Source: Chitinophagaceae bacterium (lineage in GTDB: Bacteria > Bacteroidota > Bacteroidia > Chitinophagales > Chitinophagaceae). Taken from it: 12,022 nt of DNA. The stretch is from positions 1 to 12,022 of the forward strand of contig JAOQAL010000648.1 in assembly GCA_025963615.1 (NCBI GenBank), read 5' to 3'. The stretch's first letter is position 1. Every line of letters starts with the position of its first letter. The translations under genes were made by a program, and so were the position numbers. Of the stretch, positions 1-8,160 are shown in pieces. Under the pieces are notes generated by a model. The model worked only from the letters and a program-made list of their open reading frames with translations. It searched no databases and was not told where the DNA came from.

Positions 1-416
1 TCAATGGAATGCGATTGCTGAAGGCTTTCCTCCTTTCTTGTTAACTGGCTCAAACCAGCATAATATTTCTGAATAACTTTCAAATCTTCCTCGGAAATAT
101 TTTCAATATTCACCATCCGATTGCTTGCGAATTCATGGGCTGCCACCAACTCATTAAGCTTTAATTGAATGGCCAGGGAGTCTTTGTTTTGAGCTTTTTG
201 GATCAGGAATACCATCAGAAATGTAATAATGGTAGTTCCGGTATTTATAACCAATTGCCAGTTTTGGGAATAATGAAATAATGGCCCGGTTAGTACCCAG
301 ATTAACACCAGCAGACAGGCCATAATGAAGGCGCCAGTATGGCCCGCGGCGCGTGTAACGGCGGAAGCAAAACGTTCAAAGACTCCCGGCGTTTTGTTCA
401 CAATTTCTTTTTCCAT
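1..416 (-). CDS. Low-affinity iron permease-like membrane protein (C-terminus cut by window edge)
   Basis: Reading the minus strand from the ATG at 416 gives 138 open codons that run off the window edge without a stop. The protein begins MEKEIVNKTPGVFERFA and has a first hydrophobic segment around residues 28-45 (FIMACLLVLIWVLTGPLF) and a second around 54-72 (LVINTGTTIITFLMVFLIQ). A charged stretch, QKAQNKDSLAIQLKLNEL, follows. Two membrane helices followed by QNxDxxAIQxKLxEL is the pattern I know for the bacterial low-affinity iron permease family (PF04120), which is shorter than the yeast Fet4 proteins. Membrane location is well supported. Iron transport itself is a family label that is poorly tested in bacteria. 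The next gene on the same strand encodes a ferritin-like protein, but a terminator-like hairpin lies between them, so separate transcription is likely. Confidence 0.8.
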   Translation of the reverse strand, partial: MEKEIVNKTPGVFERFASAVTRAAGHTGAFIMACLLVLIWVLTGPLFHYSQNWQLVINTGTTIITFLMVFLIQKAQNKDSLAIQLKLNELVAAHEFASNRMVNIENISEEDLKVIQKYYAGLSQLTRKEESLQQSHSI

Positions 417-523
417 ATATGCGGTAATTTAATATTCATTAATAAAATATTTCTGCATAAAACCACTTCGTGTCGGCTATCTTTCATTTCATTATGAAAA
501 ATAATGACCTGCCTATATCGTAA

Positions 524-555
524 AACACAAAGGCCCTGAAAAGAGCCTTGGTGTT
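524..555 (-). terminator. Hairpin terminator downstream of the DUF892 gene
   Basis: Plus-strand bases 524-534 (AACACAAAGGC) and 545-555 (GCCTTGGTGTT) form an 11-bp stem with one mismatch around a 10-base loop. Read on the minus strand, the stem is followed by a short TTTTA run. It lies about 20 bases past the stop of the ferritin-like gene, where a factor-independent terminator is expected. The short T run makes this a moderate call. Confidence 0.6.
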
Positions 556-576
556 CACCAGACAAAGAACTTTATT

Positions 577-1155
577 TTATTTTTCTTTCTCATCATCCAT
601 TTCCTGTTCTGCCTGCCAGTTGATATCATTCTCCGCAATTTTGGTCAACGATTCGTCAGTTTCTTTTTCTTCATCCAGGGTTGATTGAAGAATGGTTGCG
701 GCATCATCATAGCCCAACAGGGTCGCATACTGAACCAGTCCGCCATAAGTAGCTATTTCATAGTGTTCCACTTTTTGTGCAGCGAGGATAATGGCCGCAT
801 CTCTTGTCATGGTTCCATCTTCTGTTTCTTCTACTATCGAATCAGCCTCCTTGGTAAGTCCTTCCATGGCATCACATTTTTTTGCAACAGGCTTTTCTCC
901 GACAATTTCAAAGACCTGCTCCAGCCTGGTAACATGGTCCATCGTTTGACCCAGGTGCATTTCAATGGCTTCCTGGAGCTGAGCAGTCGTAGCAGCTTTC
1001 TGCATTTTCGGCAATGCTTTTGTCAAGTGTTTTTCTGCCCAATAAATGTCTTTCAGAGAATCTATAAAAAATTCCTGTAATCTGGAACTGGATATAGGTT
1101 CTACGCGCTTCGCGGCGCTTTTCTTAGCTGTTTTTGAACTTGATTTAGTTGCCAT
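577..1155 (-). CDS. Ferritin-like DUF892 (YciE/YciF family) protein with lysine-rich N-terminal tail
   Basis: This 192-residue protein matches the DUF892 family (PF05974, YciE/YciF type), small four-helix ferritin-like proteins linked to stress responses. The core starts near residue 25 with LQEFFIDSLKDIYWAEKHL. It continues with a second helix rich in possible metal ligands (E62, E65, H67, H74, E79), a third with E130, H131 and E133 (KVEHYEIATYGGL), and a fourth containing DEEKETDESL at 161-170. Paired Glu/His residues in helices 1-4 suit a di-metal site, but I cannot confirm its geometry. The first 17 residues (MATKSSSKTAKKSAAKR) are an added basic Ser/Lys/Ala tail resembling histone H1-like tails, which may bind nucleic acid. 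The acidic end is DDEKEK. It appears to be a single-gene unit with a hairpin terminator downstream. Confidence 0.9.
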   Translation of the reverse strand: MATKSSSKTAKKSAAKRVEPISSSRLQEFFIDSLKDIYWAEKHLTKALPKMQKAATTAQLQEAIEMHLGQTMDHVTRLEQVFEIVGEKPVAKKCDAMEGLTKEADSIVEETEDGTMTRDAAIILAAQKVEHYEIATYGGLVQYATLLGYDDAATILQSTLDEEKETDESLTKIAENDINWQAEQEMDDEKEK

Positions 1156-1764
1156 AAATTTTATTTTTTAAGAGTTTAAGTGGGAGTATAAAAAACTATG
1201 CCGCGATGATTCAGTATCTGATCACTTTAATAATGCTCGTGCTTCCTGCACTTCATATATCCTGTAGGTTGTGGAGGCATAAAGCCATTGGATGGTTGTT
1301 CGTATTGGACCGGTATGATTTTATGCTGCTTTTTGTGATGCGTATGAGTCATAGCACTCCAGGGACTCCATACCTGATGACCGGTAGGATAGATAATTGG
1401 AAATCTTTCCCGGGTATAGGCATTCTTCATTATGGCATCAATTTAAACTACACTGAAATAAAACCATGCCATACGCCGGTTTAAATCAGCAATGAATCAA
1501 CTGATTCAGCCACATTTTTTAAAGTTGAATTAGGTCATACCCTGGCTGATCCAAAAGTTAAAAAACGGTATCCCTGTTGACCTGGCTTCAACTCTCAGGC
1601 TGTCTGGGTCTTGGTTATTTAAATACAATCAACAGAACTATCATGACTTTTCGATTTGCGCCTATATTTTCTTTTGACATAACAGTCTCAGGCATCATAT
1701 CCTAAGGGGTCCAGTTAATGTTTTTTTTCAGCAACACCACCAGGATGCGGGCCCCGATCACACC
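1156..1764. other. Intergenic stretch without a convincing gene
   Basis: This stretch lies between the start of the ferritin-like gene and the small ORF after ligD. One 67-codon minus-strand reading (1227-1430, start MKNAYTRERFP) is rich in His, Pro and Gln. I do not recognise it, and it overlaps a 92-codon plus-strand reading that looks equally random, so I do not call either one. Positions 1490-1764 contain only short open stretches in any frame I followed. I see no RNA gene or IS end here. A 7-bp inverted repeat (1493-1508) is listed separately. Confidence 0.6.
1493..1508. repeat. Short perfect inverted repeat TGAATCA-AC-TGATTCA
   Basis: Two 7-base arms are exact reverse complements around a 2-base centre. 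It lies in non-coding DNA more than 300 bases from the nearest gene start, so an operator role has little support from context. It could be chance. Confidence 0.45.
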
Positions 1765-1799
1765 ATCCAGTATCCACCATTCAGCATCTAGCATCCTTG
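1765..1799. repeat. Five degenerate tandem heptamers (ATCCAGC type)
   Basis: In phase from 1765 the plus strand reads ATCCAGT, ATCCACC, ATTCAGC, ATCTAGC, ATCCTTG. These are five 7-base units sharing an AT-C core; on the minus strand the consensus is GCTGGAT. A further ATCC follows at 1802, out of phase. The period of seven is not a multiple of three, and the array covers the last codons and the stop of the small ORF at 1781-1888. It looks like an old, decayed heptamer microsatellite. Confidence 0.7.
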
Positions 1800-1888
1800 T
1801 CATCCATCTTATCCGACGGATTCACCCAGCCTGCATACTCCTTACCTTCATGCCTAAACGAAATATCAAAAATAGTCTCCTCCATCAT
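1781..1888 (-). pseudogene. Small ORF directly after ligD, probably a truncated gene
   Basis: Two ATG codons in a row (1886-1888 and 1883-1885) follow immediately after the TAA of ligD. The reading continues as MEETIFDISFRHEGKEYAG, then WVNPSDKMDDKDARC, and stops at 1781: 35 codons in all. The first 30 residues have the composition of a real protein and resemble the start of small Bacteroidota proteins of perhaps 75-80 residues that I remember only loosely; I cannot name a family. The last codons (DARC and stop) are written in the heptamer repeat at 1765-1799, which suggests that the original C-terminal part was lost when the repeat arose or when two sequences recombined there. Position right after ligD implies transcription and translation coupled to it. 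It could instead be an intact microprotein. Confidence 0.5.
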
Positions 1889-4531
1889 TTATAATTTTTC
1901 AAGTTTTGTAATGGCTTTTTTTATATCAATTCCTTTTCCTAATACGGGTTTAAAAAGATCGCCTTGCTCACGGATCCTGGCTACCGCATTATGAATAGTA
2001 AAATCCTGCATGGTCAATCCTTTTTTTACTTCGTCCCACGCTAAAGGCATGGACACGGTAGCTCCCGGTTTGGGACGTAGGGAATAAGGTGCAGCCAATG
2101 TCGCCTGCGGCCTGTTCTGCAGAAAGTCAATATATATCCTGCCCTTGCGGTTGGACGTGGCACGCTCAATACTCGTAAAAGAGGGCAATTGTTCATTCAC
2201 CAGTGCAGCAATCAGCCTTCCGAATTCTTTGGACGATTCATAAGTATATTTTGCACCCAGCGGAATATAAATATGCAACCCGGTTGAACCGGAGGTTTTG
2301 CAATAACCAGTCACACCGGCGCTTTCCAGAATTTGCCTGGTTACATTCGCGGTCTCAATCACCTGGTCAAATTTATTTTTATCCGGATCAAGATCAATAA
2401 TACACCAGTCAGGATTTTCGGGCGAATCGATCCGGCTACTCCAGGGATTTATTTCAATACAACCGAGTGAGGCCATATACAAAATATCCTCCTCCCGGGT
2501 ACAAACCATAAAATTCTTTTTCACTCCTTCTGTCCGGTAAGGGAACGTTTTAATCCATTCCGGTACTTTGCCTGTTACATCTTTCTGATAAAAACTCATA
2601 CCATTGATTCCATTGGGATGCCGGTTCAAAGATTGGGGCCGGTCCTTAAGATATGGCAGCATATAAGGAGCCACCTGGAAATAATAATTAAGCATATCCC
2701 GTTTGGATATCTTTTCTTTTGGCCAGTACAATTTATTAAGATTGGTGAATTTCAGGATATGCCCATTTATTTTTCGTTCCTGCTGAACCTCTGATGGATT
2801 TAAAAGTGTTTTACGTTCCCCTTTTCCCGCTTTAGTCAGGAGTTGCTTTTTATGCAAAACTGAATTGGACTTGTGCTTTGTGGATTTGACCTCAACTGCT
2901 TTTTCCTCTTTTACCTGGGCCGCTTCTTTATCAATTCTCAGACCTTCAAAAGACGGATGCCGCATCACCCCATCACTGGTCACTTCCGTATATGACACTT
3001 CGCAAACTATTTCCGGCTTCAACCAGGTAACAGTGGCTTTTGGAGGATGGGGCCTGAACCGGGAGGGTTTATTGATATCTGGTTCTTTTTCAAAAGGATT
3101 TTGCTTGCGTATCAGTGGTTTAAATTTTTTGATCATAACCTTTTGCTGGCGGTCCGAAAAGCCAGTACCGATTTTACCAGAGTAAGTTAATTTCCCGTTT
3201 TTATTAACCCCCACCAGAAGCGCACTAAACAATTTATTGCTTCCTTCATTATTTGTATATCCGCCAATTACAACTTCATGACGCAGGGATGTTTTTATCT
3301 TAAGCCATTCCCTGGAGCGCACTCCCGGTGAGTAAAGACTGTCTGCTTTTTTTGCAACTATTCCTTCCAGTTTCATTTTTTCTGCAGCCTCGAAAAATTC
3401 TGAAGCCGTTGAATCGAACGTTTCGCTGACTTTGATTAAATCATTGTCCGGCAATGTCCCGGTTAACTTGTTTCTTCGTTCTGTCAATGGCAGCCCGAGC
3501 AAAGAATATCCATTCAGCCATAAAATGTCAAAAACGTAAAAAATCAAATCGCCATCAGCTTCACTACGCCAGTTCTGCAGATTCCCGAAATTGGAAATGC
3601 CCTCTTGGTCTGCAACAATTATTTCCCCATCCAGCACGGCATCCAGGTCCAGCTTTTTCAACGCATCATGTATAGGATAAAATTTATCATCAAAAACTTT
3701 ATTATTACGCGATTTAAGTTCTGTTTTTCCGGCGTGCAGGTAAGCGAGTGTGCGGTAACCATCCCATTTAATTTCATAAAGCCAACCGTCTTCATCAAAC
3801 GGTTTATCGATAAGGGTTGCCAGCATGGGCTCAATAAATGCCGGGAATTTTTGTTTTTTTCCTGTTGGGTTTTCCGGTATTTTTTTTACAGGTTTTGTTT
3901 TGACGCCTGGAGTCCTTTTCCCGGTATCTCTTGTTTTACCATAAATTTTTTCTGGTTCTTTTTCCATTTGTTTTATGGACTTGCCTGACATAACTGATTT
4001 ATCCTTTTTGGTTATATCAGTTTTCTTCGCATACTTATCTTTCATCTTCATCAACAGCCAGGAATTTTCTCCCTGGTAGGATGATTTGACCAGGGCATAG
4101 TTACCTTTCAATTTATTTCCTGACAGCGTGAAAATAAGTTTTCCGCCTGCCAGTTGCCGGAGAAGGTTTCTTTCCATCTCCTTTTTGTTGCCTGATTTTC
4201 CTTCCGCGGGTGTATAAGTACCTTCATCCCAAACAATGACGGTTCCGCCGCCATACTGACCTTTTGGAATGATGCCTTCAAAATTCCTGTAATCATAAGG
4301 ATGATCTTCCACCATCATCGCAAGCCTTTTGATTTCCGGATCAGTGGACGGGCCTTTTGGCACCGCCCAGCTTTTAAGAACACCGTCCAATTCAAGCCTG
4401 AAATCATAATGAAGATGAGAGGCATCATGTTTTTGGATAACAAACCGAAGTGCTTCCTGATCTGCACTGCCACCCATTGGCTCCGGTGTATTGGAAAATA
4501 TCCTTTTCTTTCTGTAGGTTACCAGGCTCAT
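1889..4531 (-). CDS. ligD: ATP-dependent DNA ligase D (phosphoesterase-ligase-polymerase)
   Basis: LigD of bacterial non-homologous end joining: it trims, fills and seals double-strand breaks, normally with Ku. At 880 residues it has the usual size of the three-domain form. The phosphoesterase domain (about 1-165) shows HDASHLHYDFRLE, with H35, H41, D43 and R45, and then H77, spaced as in the Pseudomonas enzyme. The adenylating ligase domain (about 228-535) has nucleophile K255 in EIKWDGYR, then DGEII (301-305), FYVFDILWLNG (331-341), EGIVAKK (389-395) and EWLKIK (408-413). The primase-like polymerase domain (about 590-870) has the metal pair D713/D715 in IIDLDP, the SGSTGLH loop (747-753) and D802 in YIDF. 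Basic, low-complexity linkers join the domains (about 166-228 and 535-590). All key residues look intact. The gene starts 60 bases after mlaD with no terminator between, so it may be read from the mla promoter. No Ku gene lies in the window. Confidence 0.97.
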   Translation of the reverse strand: MSLVTYRKKRIFSNTPEPMGGSADQEALRFVIQKHDASHLHYDFRLELDGVLKSWAVPKGPSTDPEIKRLAMMVEDHPYDYRNFEGIIPKGQYGGGTVIVWDEGTYTPAEGKSGNKKEMERNLLRQLAGGKLIFTLSGNKLKGNYALVKSSYQGENSWLLMKMKDKYAKKTDITKKDKSVMSGKSIKQMEKEPEKIYGKTRDTGKRTPGVKTKPVKKIPENPTGKKQKFPAFIEPMLATLIDKPFDEDGWLYEIKWDGYRTLAYLHAGKTELKSRNNKVFDDKFYPIHDALKKLDLDAVLDGEIIVADQEGISNFGNLQNWRSEADGDLIFYVFDILWLNGYSLLGLPLTERRNKLTGTLPDNDLIKVSETFDSTASEFFEAAEKMKLEGIVAKKADSLYSPGVRSREWLKIKTSLRHEVVIGGYTNNEGSNKLFSALLVGVNKNGKLTYSGKIGTGFSDRQQKVMIKKFKPLIRKQNPFEKEPDINKPSRFRPHPPKATVTWLKPEIVCEVSYTEVTSDGVMRHPSFEGLRIDKEAAQVKEEKAVEVKSTKHKSNSVLHKKQLLTKAGKGERKTLLNPSEVQQERKINGHILKFTNLNKLYWPKEKISKRDMLNYYFQVAPYMLPYLKDRPQSLNRHPNGINGMSFYQKDVTGKVPEWIKTFPYRTEGVKKNFMVCTREEDILYMASLGCIEINPWSSRIDSPENPDWCIIDLDPDKNKFDQVIETANVTRQILESAGVTGYCKTSGSTGLHIYIPLGAKYTYESSKEFGRLIAALVNEQLPSFTSIERATSNRKGRIYIDFLQNRPQATLAAPYSLRPKPGATVSMPLAWDEVKKGLTMQDFTIHNAVARIREQGDLFKPVLGKGIDIKKAITKLEKL

Positions 4532-4591
4532 ACTATTTTCACTTTAATCTTCGCCCGTTTAAAGATATAAATTCATGCCACCGTGCAGGGC

Positions 4592-5356
4592 TCAACGTTC
4601 GTTTTGTTTTTTTAAAGGTTGAATTTTCTTTTCCGCATTGTCAATAGAGTCTTTGATTCTCTTCCTTTCCTTCTTCCTGAAATAACCCCGTAGCAGGATG
4701 CTGCTTTTAGCAGCTTCCATATTGTCATCAACCTTACTGGCCGTATTCTTAATCGAGGTGACCGTTTCTGACGCCCTTTCCAGGGTGCCTTCTAATTTGC
4801 GGGCAATTTTATCGTCCGTCATCATCCTTCCTATAGAACCTTCTCCATGATTGATCTTTTCAACAATTAAAGAAAGGCCACTGGTAATAGCTTCTGCATT
4901 CGCCGATACCCTGCTTAGATTATTCATAATCCTGTCCACATCCACCGGATCGACAGATCCCAGCGTTTCTCCATTTTTTAACGCCGGCGCTGAATTTCCA
5001 CCCGAGCCAGCGTGCAGGATAATCAGTTTATCACCCATCAGGCCATCACTGCCGATCGTTGCGATAGCATCTTTCTTTAAATGAGGTTGAACGCTTTTGT
5101 CAAGGGAAAGAAGCAGCCTGACTGTCGTATCGTTAATAAGGGCGATATTGGCGACGGTACCAATATTAATACCCGCGAACCGTACAAAATTTCCTTCCCT
5201 GGTTCCTGCGATGTTTTTAAAATTGGTATAAACTGAAAAAGATCTTCCGAAAAGTTTTTTCTGTTTCCCTATCACGAAAATAATTAGAAATAATAAAATC
5301 AGGCTGACCAACACAAAGCTGCCTGTTTTAATTTTTTGTGAAGAAGTAATATTCAT
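4592..5356 (-). CDS. mlaD: MCE-domain lipid-transport protein, MlaD type
   Basis: The periplasmic, membrane-anchored substrate-binding subunit of an MCE (Mla-type) lipid transporter, which moves phospholipid between the outer and inner membranes. A single N-terminal membrane helix at about residues 13-30 (SFVLVSLILLFLIIFVIG) is followed by the MCE domain at about 38-115, with typical FKNIAG, VRFAGINIGTV and IGSDGLMGDKLI motifs. Residues about 140-215 look like a helical or coiled-coil tail, and the end is highly charged (YFRKKERKRIKDS). The length, 254 residues, is somewhat longer than E. coli MlaD (183) because of this tail. The gene follows mlaF after 5 bases, so the two are clearly co-transcribed. 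No MlaB or MlaC is encoded nearby, so partners must lie elsewhere or be dispensable. Confidence 0.93.
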   Translation of the reverse strand: MNITSSQKIKTGSFVLVSLILLFLIIFVIGKQKKLFGRSFSVYTNFKNIAGTREGNFVRFAGINIGTVANIALINDTTVRLLLSLDKSVQPHLKKDAIATIGSDGLMGDKLIILHAGSGGNSAPALKNGETLGSVDPVDVDRIMNNLSRVSANAEAITSGLSLIVEKINHGEGSIGRMMTDDKIARKLEGTLERASETVTSIKNTASKVDDNMEAAKSSILLRGYFRKKERKRIKDSIDNAEKKIQPLKKQNER

Positions 5357-5361
5357 ATTCC

Positions 5362-6102
5362 TTAATTAAAAAATGACCTGATAAATTCATCATCGGAATT
5401 TTCGAGTTCCTCAAAACTTCCTGTTGCGGTATAAGTGCCATTATTCATCACGACAATCCGGTCAGCAATAATTTTTGTACAGGGTATGTCATGGGTTACA
5501 ATTACCGAAGTGGTTTGGTATTGCTTTTGCATTTTTAAAATCAGTTGGCTTATTTCCTTTGAAGTAATGATGTCCAAACCCGTCGTGGGTTCATCGTACA
5601 GTATAATTTCAGGGCGGACAACCAGCGTACGGGCAAGTGCCATTCTTTTCCGCATGCCGCCACTGAGTTCGGATGGCATTTTATCTATAGTATCCTGTAA
5701 CCCTACTTCTTGCAAAACCTGCACGCATCTTTTTTCAATCTCCCGATGGTCCTTTATTTTTAGAATTCTTTTAAGCGGAAATGCCAGATTTTCCCTTACC
5801 GTCATTGAATCGTATAAGGCAGAACCCTGGAAAAGGTAACCCATACGGCAACGTAAATTTTTTAAGGATTCTACATCCAGTTCAGCAATTTCATTATCAA
5901 AAACTTTCACTGAACCCGCGTCGGGAAGCAGGAGACCGGTAATGCATTTTAAGGTAACAGATTTACCCTCTCCAGATCTTCCCAGAATCACCAGGCTTTC
6001 ACCTTTTTTTACCGACAGGTTTATCCCGGATAGTACCAGGTTCCCGTTAAAACTTTTTTCTAAATTTTTTATTTCAATGACTGTTTCGGTTTCCGCTTTC
6101 AT
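5362..6102 (-). CDS. mlaF: ABC transporter ATPase of the MCE lipid transporter, MlaF type
   Basis: The cytoplasmic ATPase subunit that powers the MlaE permease. All motifs of an ABC ATPase are present in 246 residues: Walker A GRSGEGKS (41-48, K47), Q-loop Q92 in YLFQGSALYDSMTVREN, signature LSGGM (146-150), Walker B IILYDEPTTGLD (167-177 region, E171) and switch histidine H204 in VTHD. The sequence around the Q-loop (FQGSALYDSMTV) is typical of the MlaF/Ttg2A subgroup rather than of general importers. It sits 10 bases after mlaE and 5 bases before mlaD, an unmistakable operon. A role in lipid asymmetry or envelope maintenance is inferred from the family. Confidence 0.95.
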   Translation of the reverse strand: MKAETETVIEIKNLEKSFNGNLVLSGINLSVKKGESLVILGRSGEGKSVTLKCITGLLLPDAGSVKVFDNEIAELDVESLKNLRCRMGYLFQGSALYDSMTVRENLAFPLKRILKIKDHREIEKRCVQVLQEVGLQDTIDKMPSELSGGMRKRMALARTLVVRPEIILYDEPTTGLDIITSKEISQLILKMQKQYQTTSVIVTHDIPCTKIIADRIVVMNNGTYTATGSFEELENSDDEFIRSFFN

Positions 6103-6112
6103 AAATTACGGT

Positions 6113-6892
6113 TTAAGAATAAACTACCCAACTTGTAATTTGTACTACAATCACATCAATCACAATGACGGCCACGGACGCAGTGACCACCGCCTTATTA
6201 GCCGCTCTCCCAACGCTTTCTGTACCATGGGTGGAATTAAATCCATTCCAGCATCCTGTAAATCCAATAGCCAAACCGAAAAGAACCGACTTTATCACAG
6301 CAGGCACTATATCAGAGAATTCTAACACAGAAAATGCTTTCGTAAAAAAAAGTTTAAACGTCATTCCCTCGGATAAATTGGTCGCCATATAACCTCCAAA
6401 AATTGCTAAAGCATCCGCAATAATCGTGAGAAGTGGAATCATCAGCATACAGGCAAAAATCCTGGGAACTACTAAAAACTGGACCGGGTTGGCTCCAGAT
6501 ACTTCCATGGCATCTATCTGTTCGGTGACATTCATGCTGCCGAGTTCAGCTCCAATTCCAGAGGCAATTTTTCCGGCACATATTAATGCAATAATAACAG
6601 GACAGATTTCACGAAATACAGAAATAGATACCATGCCCGGAATAAAACTTTCCGCTCCAAAATCCTTTAACGTGGGTTGTGATTGAAGCGTAAGGACAAT
6701 GCCAAGAATAAATCCCGTAAGCAGGGTGATTCCAATGGACTTATATCCCGTATTATAACATTGGCGGTAAAATTCGTTCCATTCAAAACCTTTTCTGAAA
6801 GTGTTGCGGATAATTGATTTAAAAAAGTACGCGTTATCCCCTAAAGTTTCAAGAGCCCTGGTAACCGGAGAAAATATTGTTATGGCCATCAT
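6113..6892 (-). CDS. mlaE: MCE lipid-transporter permease, MlaE type
   Basis: The inner-membrane permease subunit of the same transporter. The 259-residue protein has an amphipathic N-terminal part, a hydrophobic segment near 52-70 (IGITLLTGFILGIVLTLQ), and the family hallmark AGKIASGIGAELGSMNVTEQ followed by IDAMEVSGANP (about 106-136). Several further membrane helices follow, and the end is VIVIDVIVVQITSWVVYS. Start: two ATGs in tandem (6892 and 6889); either could be used. It is the first gene of the mlaE-mlaF-mlaD set and possibly of a longer unit that includes ligD. The promoter should lie in 6893-7180, but I found no clean -33/-7 pair there. Confidence 0.94.
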   Translation of the reverse strand: MMAITIFSPVTRALETLGDNAYFFKSIIRNTFRKGFEWNEFYRQCYNTGYKSIGITLLTGFILGIVLTLQSQPTLKDFGAESFIPGMVSISVFREICPVIIALICAGKIASGIGAELGSMNVTEQIDAMEVSGANPVQFLVVPRIFACMLMIPLLTIIADALAIFGGYMATNLSEGMTFKLFFTKAFSVLEFSDIVPAVIKSVLFGLAIGFTGCWNGFNSTHGTESVGRAANKAVVTASVAVIVIDVIVVQITSWVVYS

Positions 6893-7180
6893 TATTTATT
6901 TCATGCATTAAAAAACCCAACGATAATTAAATAGATGTAGTTATCTGATTAAAATCATTGGGTTAACCATTGATCATAAGGCAAATCCTTAAAGTATCTG
7001 ACACGGCTGCCCCATCATAAACGCCTTATTGTCAAATCTTATCCCTTATATTAATACAAGACTTATGCCCTGCGCCCTATAAGTTCCGGCGAGTATAAGT
7101 TTCTACACTTTGAGTAATTCCAGTACGTATAAACCCGGTACCCCGGATTCAGGGCATGGATTTTTTGCTGATGATGGGCA
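6893..7180. promoter_or_regulatory. Divergent intergenic region between mlaE and the CHAD gene
   Basis: These 288 bases separate two divergent genes and so must hold promoters for both, although I see no full Bacteroidota -33/-7 match on either strand. The part near the CHAD gene carries 8-base arms ATGCCCTG (7065-7072) and CAGGGCAT (7150-7157), exact reverse complements enclosing 77 bases. The enclosed part does not fold into any riboswitch I recognise. Confidence 0.5.
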
Positions 7181-8041
7181 ATGAATAAAGAAGATATTCA
7201 GCGGATAGTCACCGGTTATTTCAGAAAATTAAAGAAGTGTATCCAGGAAATCCTGCCTGGTTTTGAGGCTGAGCAACTACATCAATTCAGGGTGGAATAT
7301 AAAAAACTGCGTGCCTTTTTACGGATGCTTTCATTAAGAGACAATGACAAAGAGAAACCCCGGCTATCTAAAAATTTAAAAAAAGCCTACCATCTTGCCG
7401 GATCCATCCGGGACTTGCAACTGCAAAAAAAAAGCATCGTAGAGGCTGTCAGACCCGACCAAAAAAAGGCAAGAAAGTATTTTAACCAGCTTCAGCGGGA
7501 AATTAAAAATTTGGAAAAGGAGTTATCAGAAGTATTGGATGAAAACCCTGTATCAGAAAGTAAAAAGAAAACAGTGACCATGCTGCCTGGTAAATTTCAG
7601 GCCGTGGACTTCAGGCATTTTATGCAAACAAAAAGAGTCACTTTAAAAAACATGATCCTGGCAGGTGATTTCAGAGACGATAGAATTCATAGCATCAGGA
7701 AGTTACTGAAAGATATATTTTATTCAAATAAACAAATCACCGGCGAAAATGATAAATCAATCCCGGGTCAATGGAAAGAAAAAAATGAATCATATTATAA
7801 AGTACTACTAGAGGACCTTGGTAATTTCCAGGATAGATGCAGGGCCATTTTGTTATTAAAGCCATACTGGCTTCGCCAGCTAAATACTACCAATCAAATG
7901 CTCCTGTGCCATGTCAAAGAAACCTGGATAAAAGATAAACTGGCTAAGAAGCGCAAACTGGTGAGTAAACTAAAAAAGGACTTTCTTTCATTGCCTGTCC
8001 GGCAAGTTTCGGACAGTGTCAGTTTATTGAAATATTCTTAA
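7181..8041 (+). CDS. CHAD-domain protein (probable polyphosphate-binding)
   Basis: The 286-residue protein is almost entirely one CHAD domain (conserved histidine alpha-helical domain, PF05235), a helical bundle known to bind inorganic polyphosphate and often found on polyphosphate granules. Both family half-motifs are visible: LHQFRVEYKKLRAFLRML at 33-50 (H34, R37, K41, K42, R44), then HLAGSIRDLQLQ at 71-82; and in the second half IHSIRKLLKDIF at 169-180 (H170, R173, K174), then LEDLGNFQDRC at 210-220. The protein is very Lys/Arg-rich, as expected for a polyanion binder. It has no signal peptide, so it is cytoplasmic. There is no fused triphosphatase (CYTH) domain and no polyphosphate kinase beside it. 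The ATG at 7181 fits the start of the first helix. The 119 bases after it, before the converging gene, show no strong terminator. Confidence 0.9.
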   Translation: MNKEDIQRIVTGYFRKLKKCIQEILPGFEAEQLHQFRVEYKKLRAFLRMLSLRDNDKEKPRLSKNLKKAYHLAGSIRDLQLQKKSIVEAVRPDQKKARKYFNQLQREIKNLEKELSEVLDENPVSESKKKTVTMLPGKFQAVDFRHFMQTKRVTLKNMILAGDFRDDRIHSIRKLLKDIFYSNKQITGENDKSIPGQWKEKNESYYKVLLEDLGNFQDRCRAILLLKPYWLRQLNTTNQMLLCHVKETWIKDKLAKKRKLVSKLKKDFLSLPVRQVSDSVSLLKYS

Positions 8042-8160
8042 GCCGGTCACAAAGACCCTGCGATTCGCGGTCATGAATGGCTTCGCCTACGATCATATTT
8101 TTTGCAGTGGGTGCAGTACATAGTCATTCGGGTATTAAAAAGTCGACTGGCGCTTTTATT

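Noticed and set aside
1227..1430. 67-codon minus-strand reading frame rich in His, Pro and Gln
   Set aside because: Not recognised, no promoter or start signal seen, and overlapped by an equally long opposite-strand frame. It could be reconsidered if conserved.
4532..4591. Terminator or own promoter between mlaD and ligD
   Set aside because: The only stem (GCC...GGC) is 3 bp without a T run, and TATCTTTA is an incomplete -7 match with a TTG 25 bases upstream, too far for the usual spacing.
7065..7157. Riboswitch in front of the CHAD gene
   Set aside because: Outer 8-base arms pair, but the enclosed sequence shows no known aptamer core and no terminator or start-masking stem.
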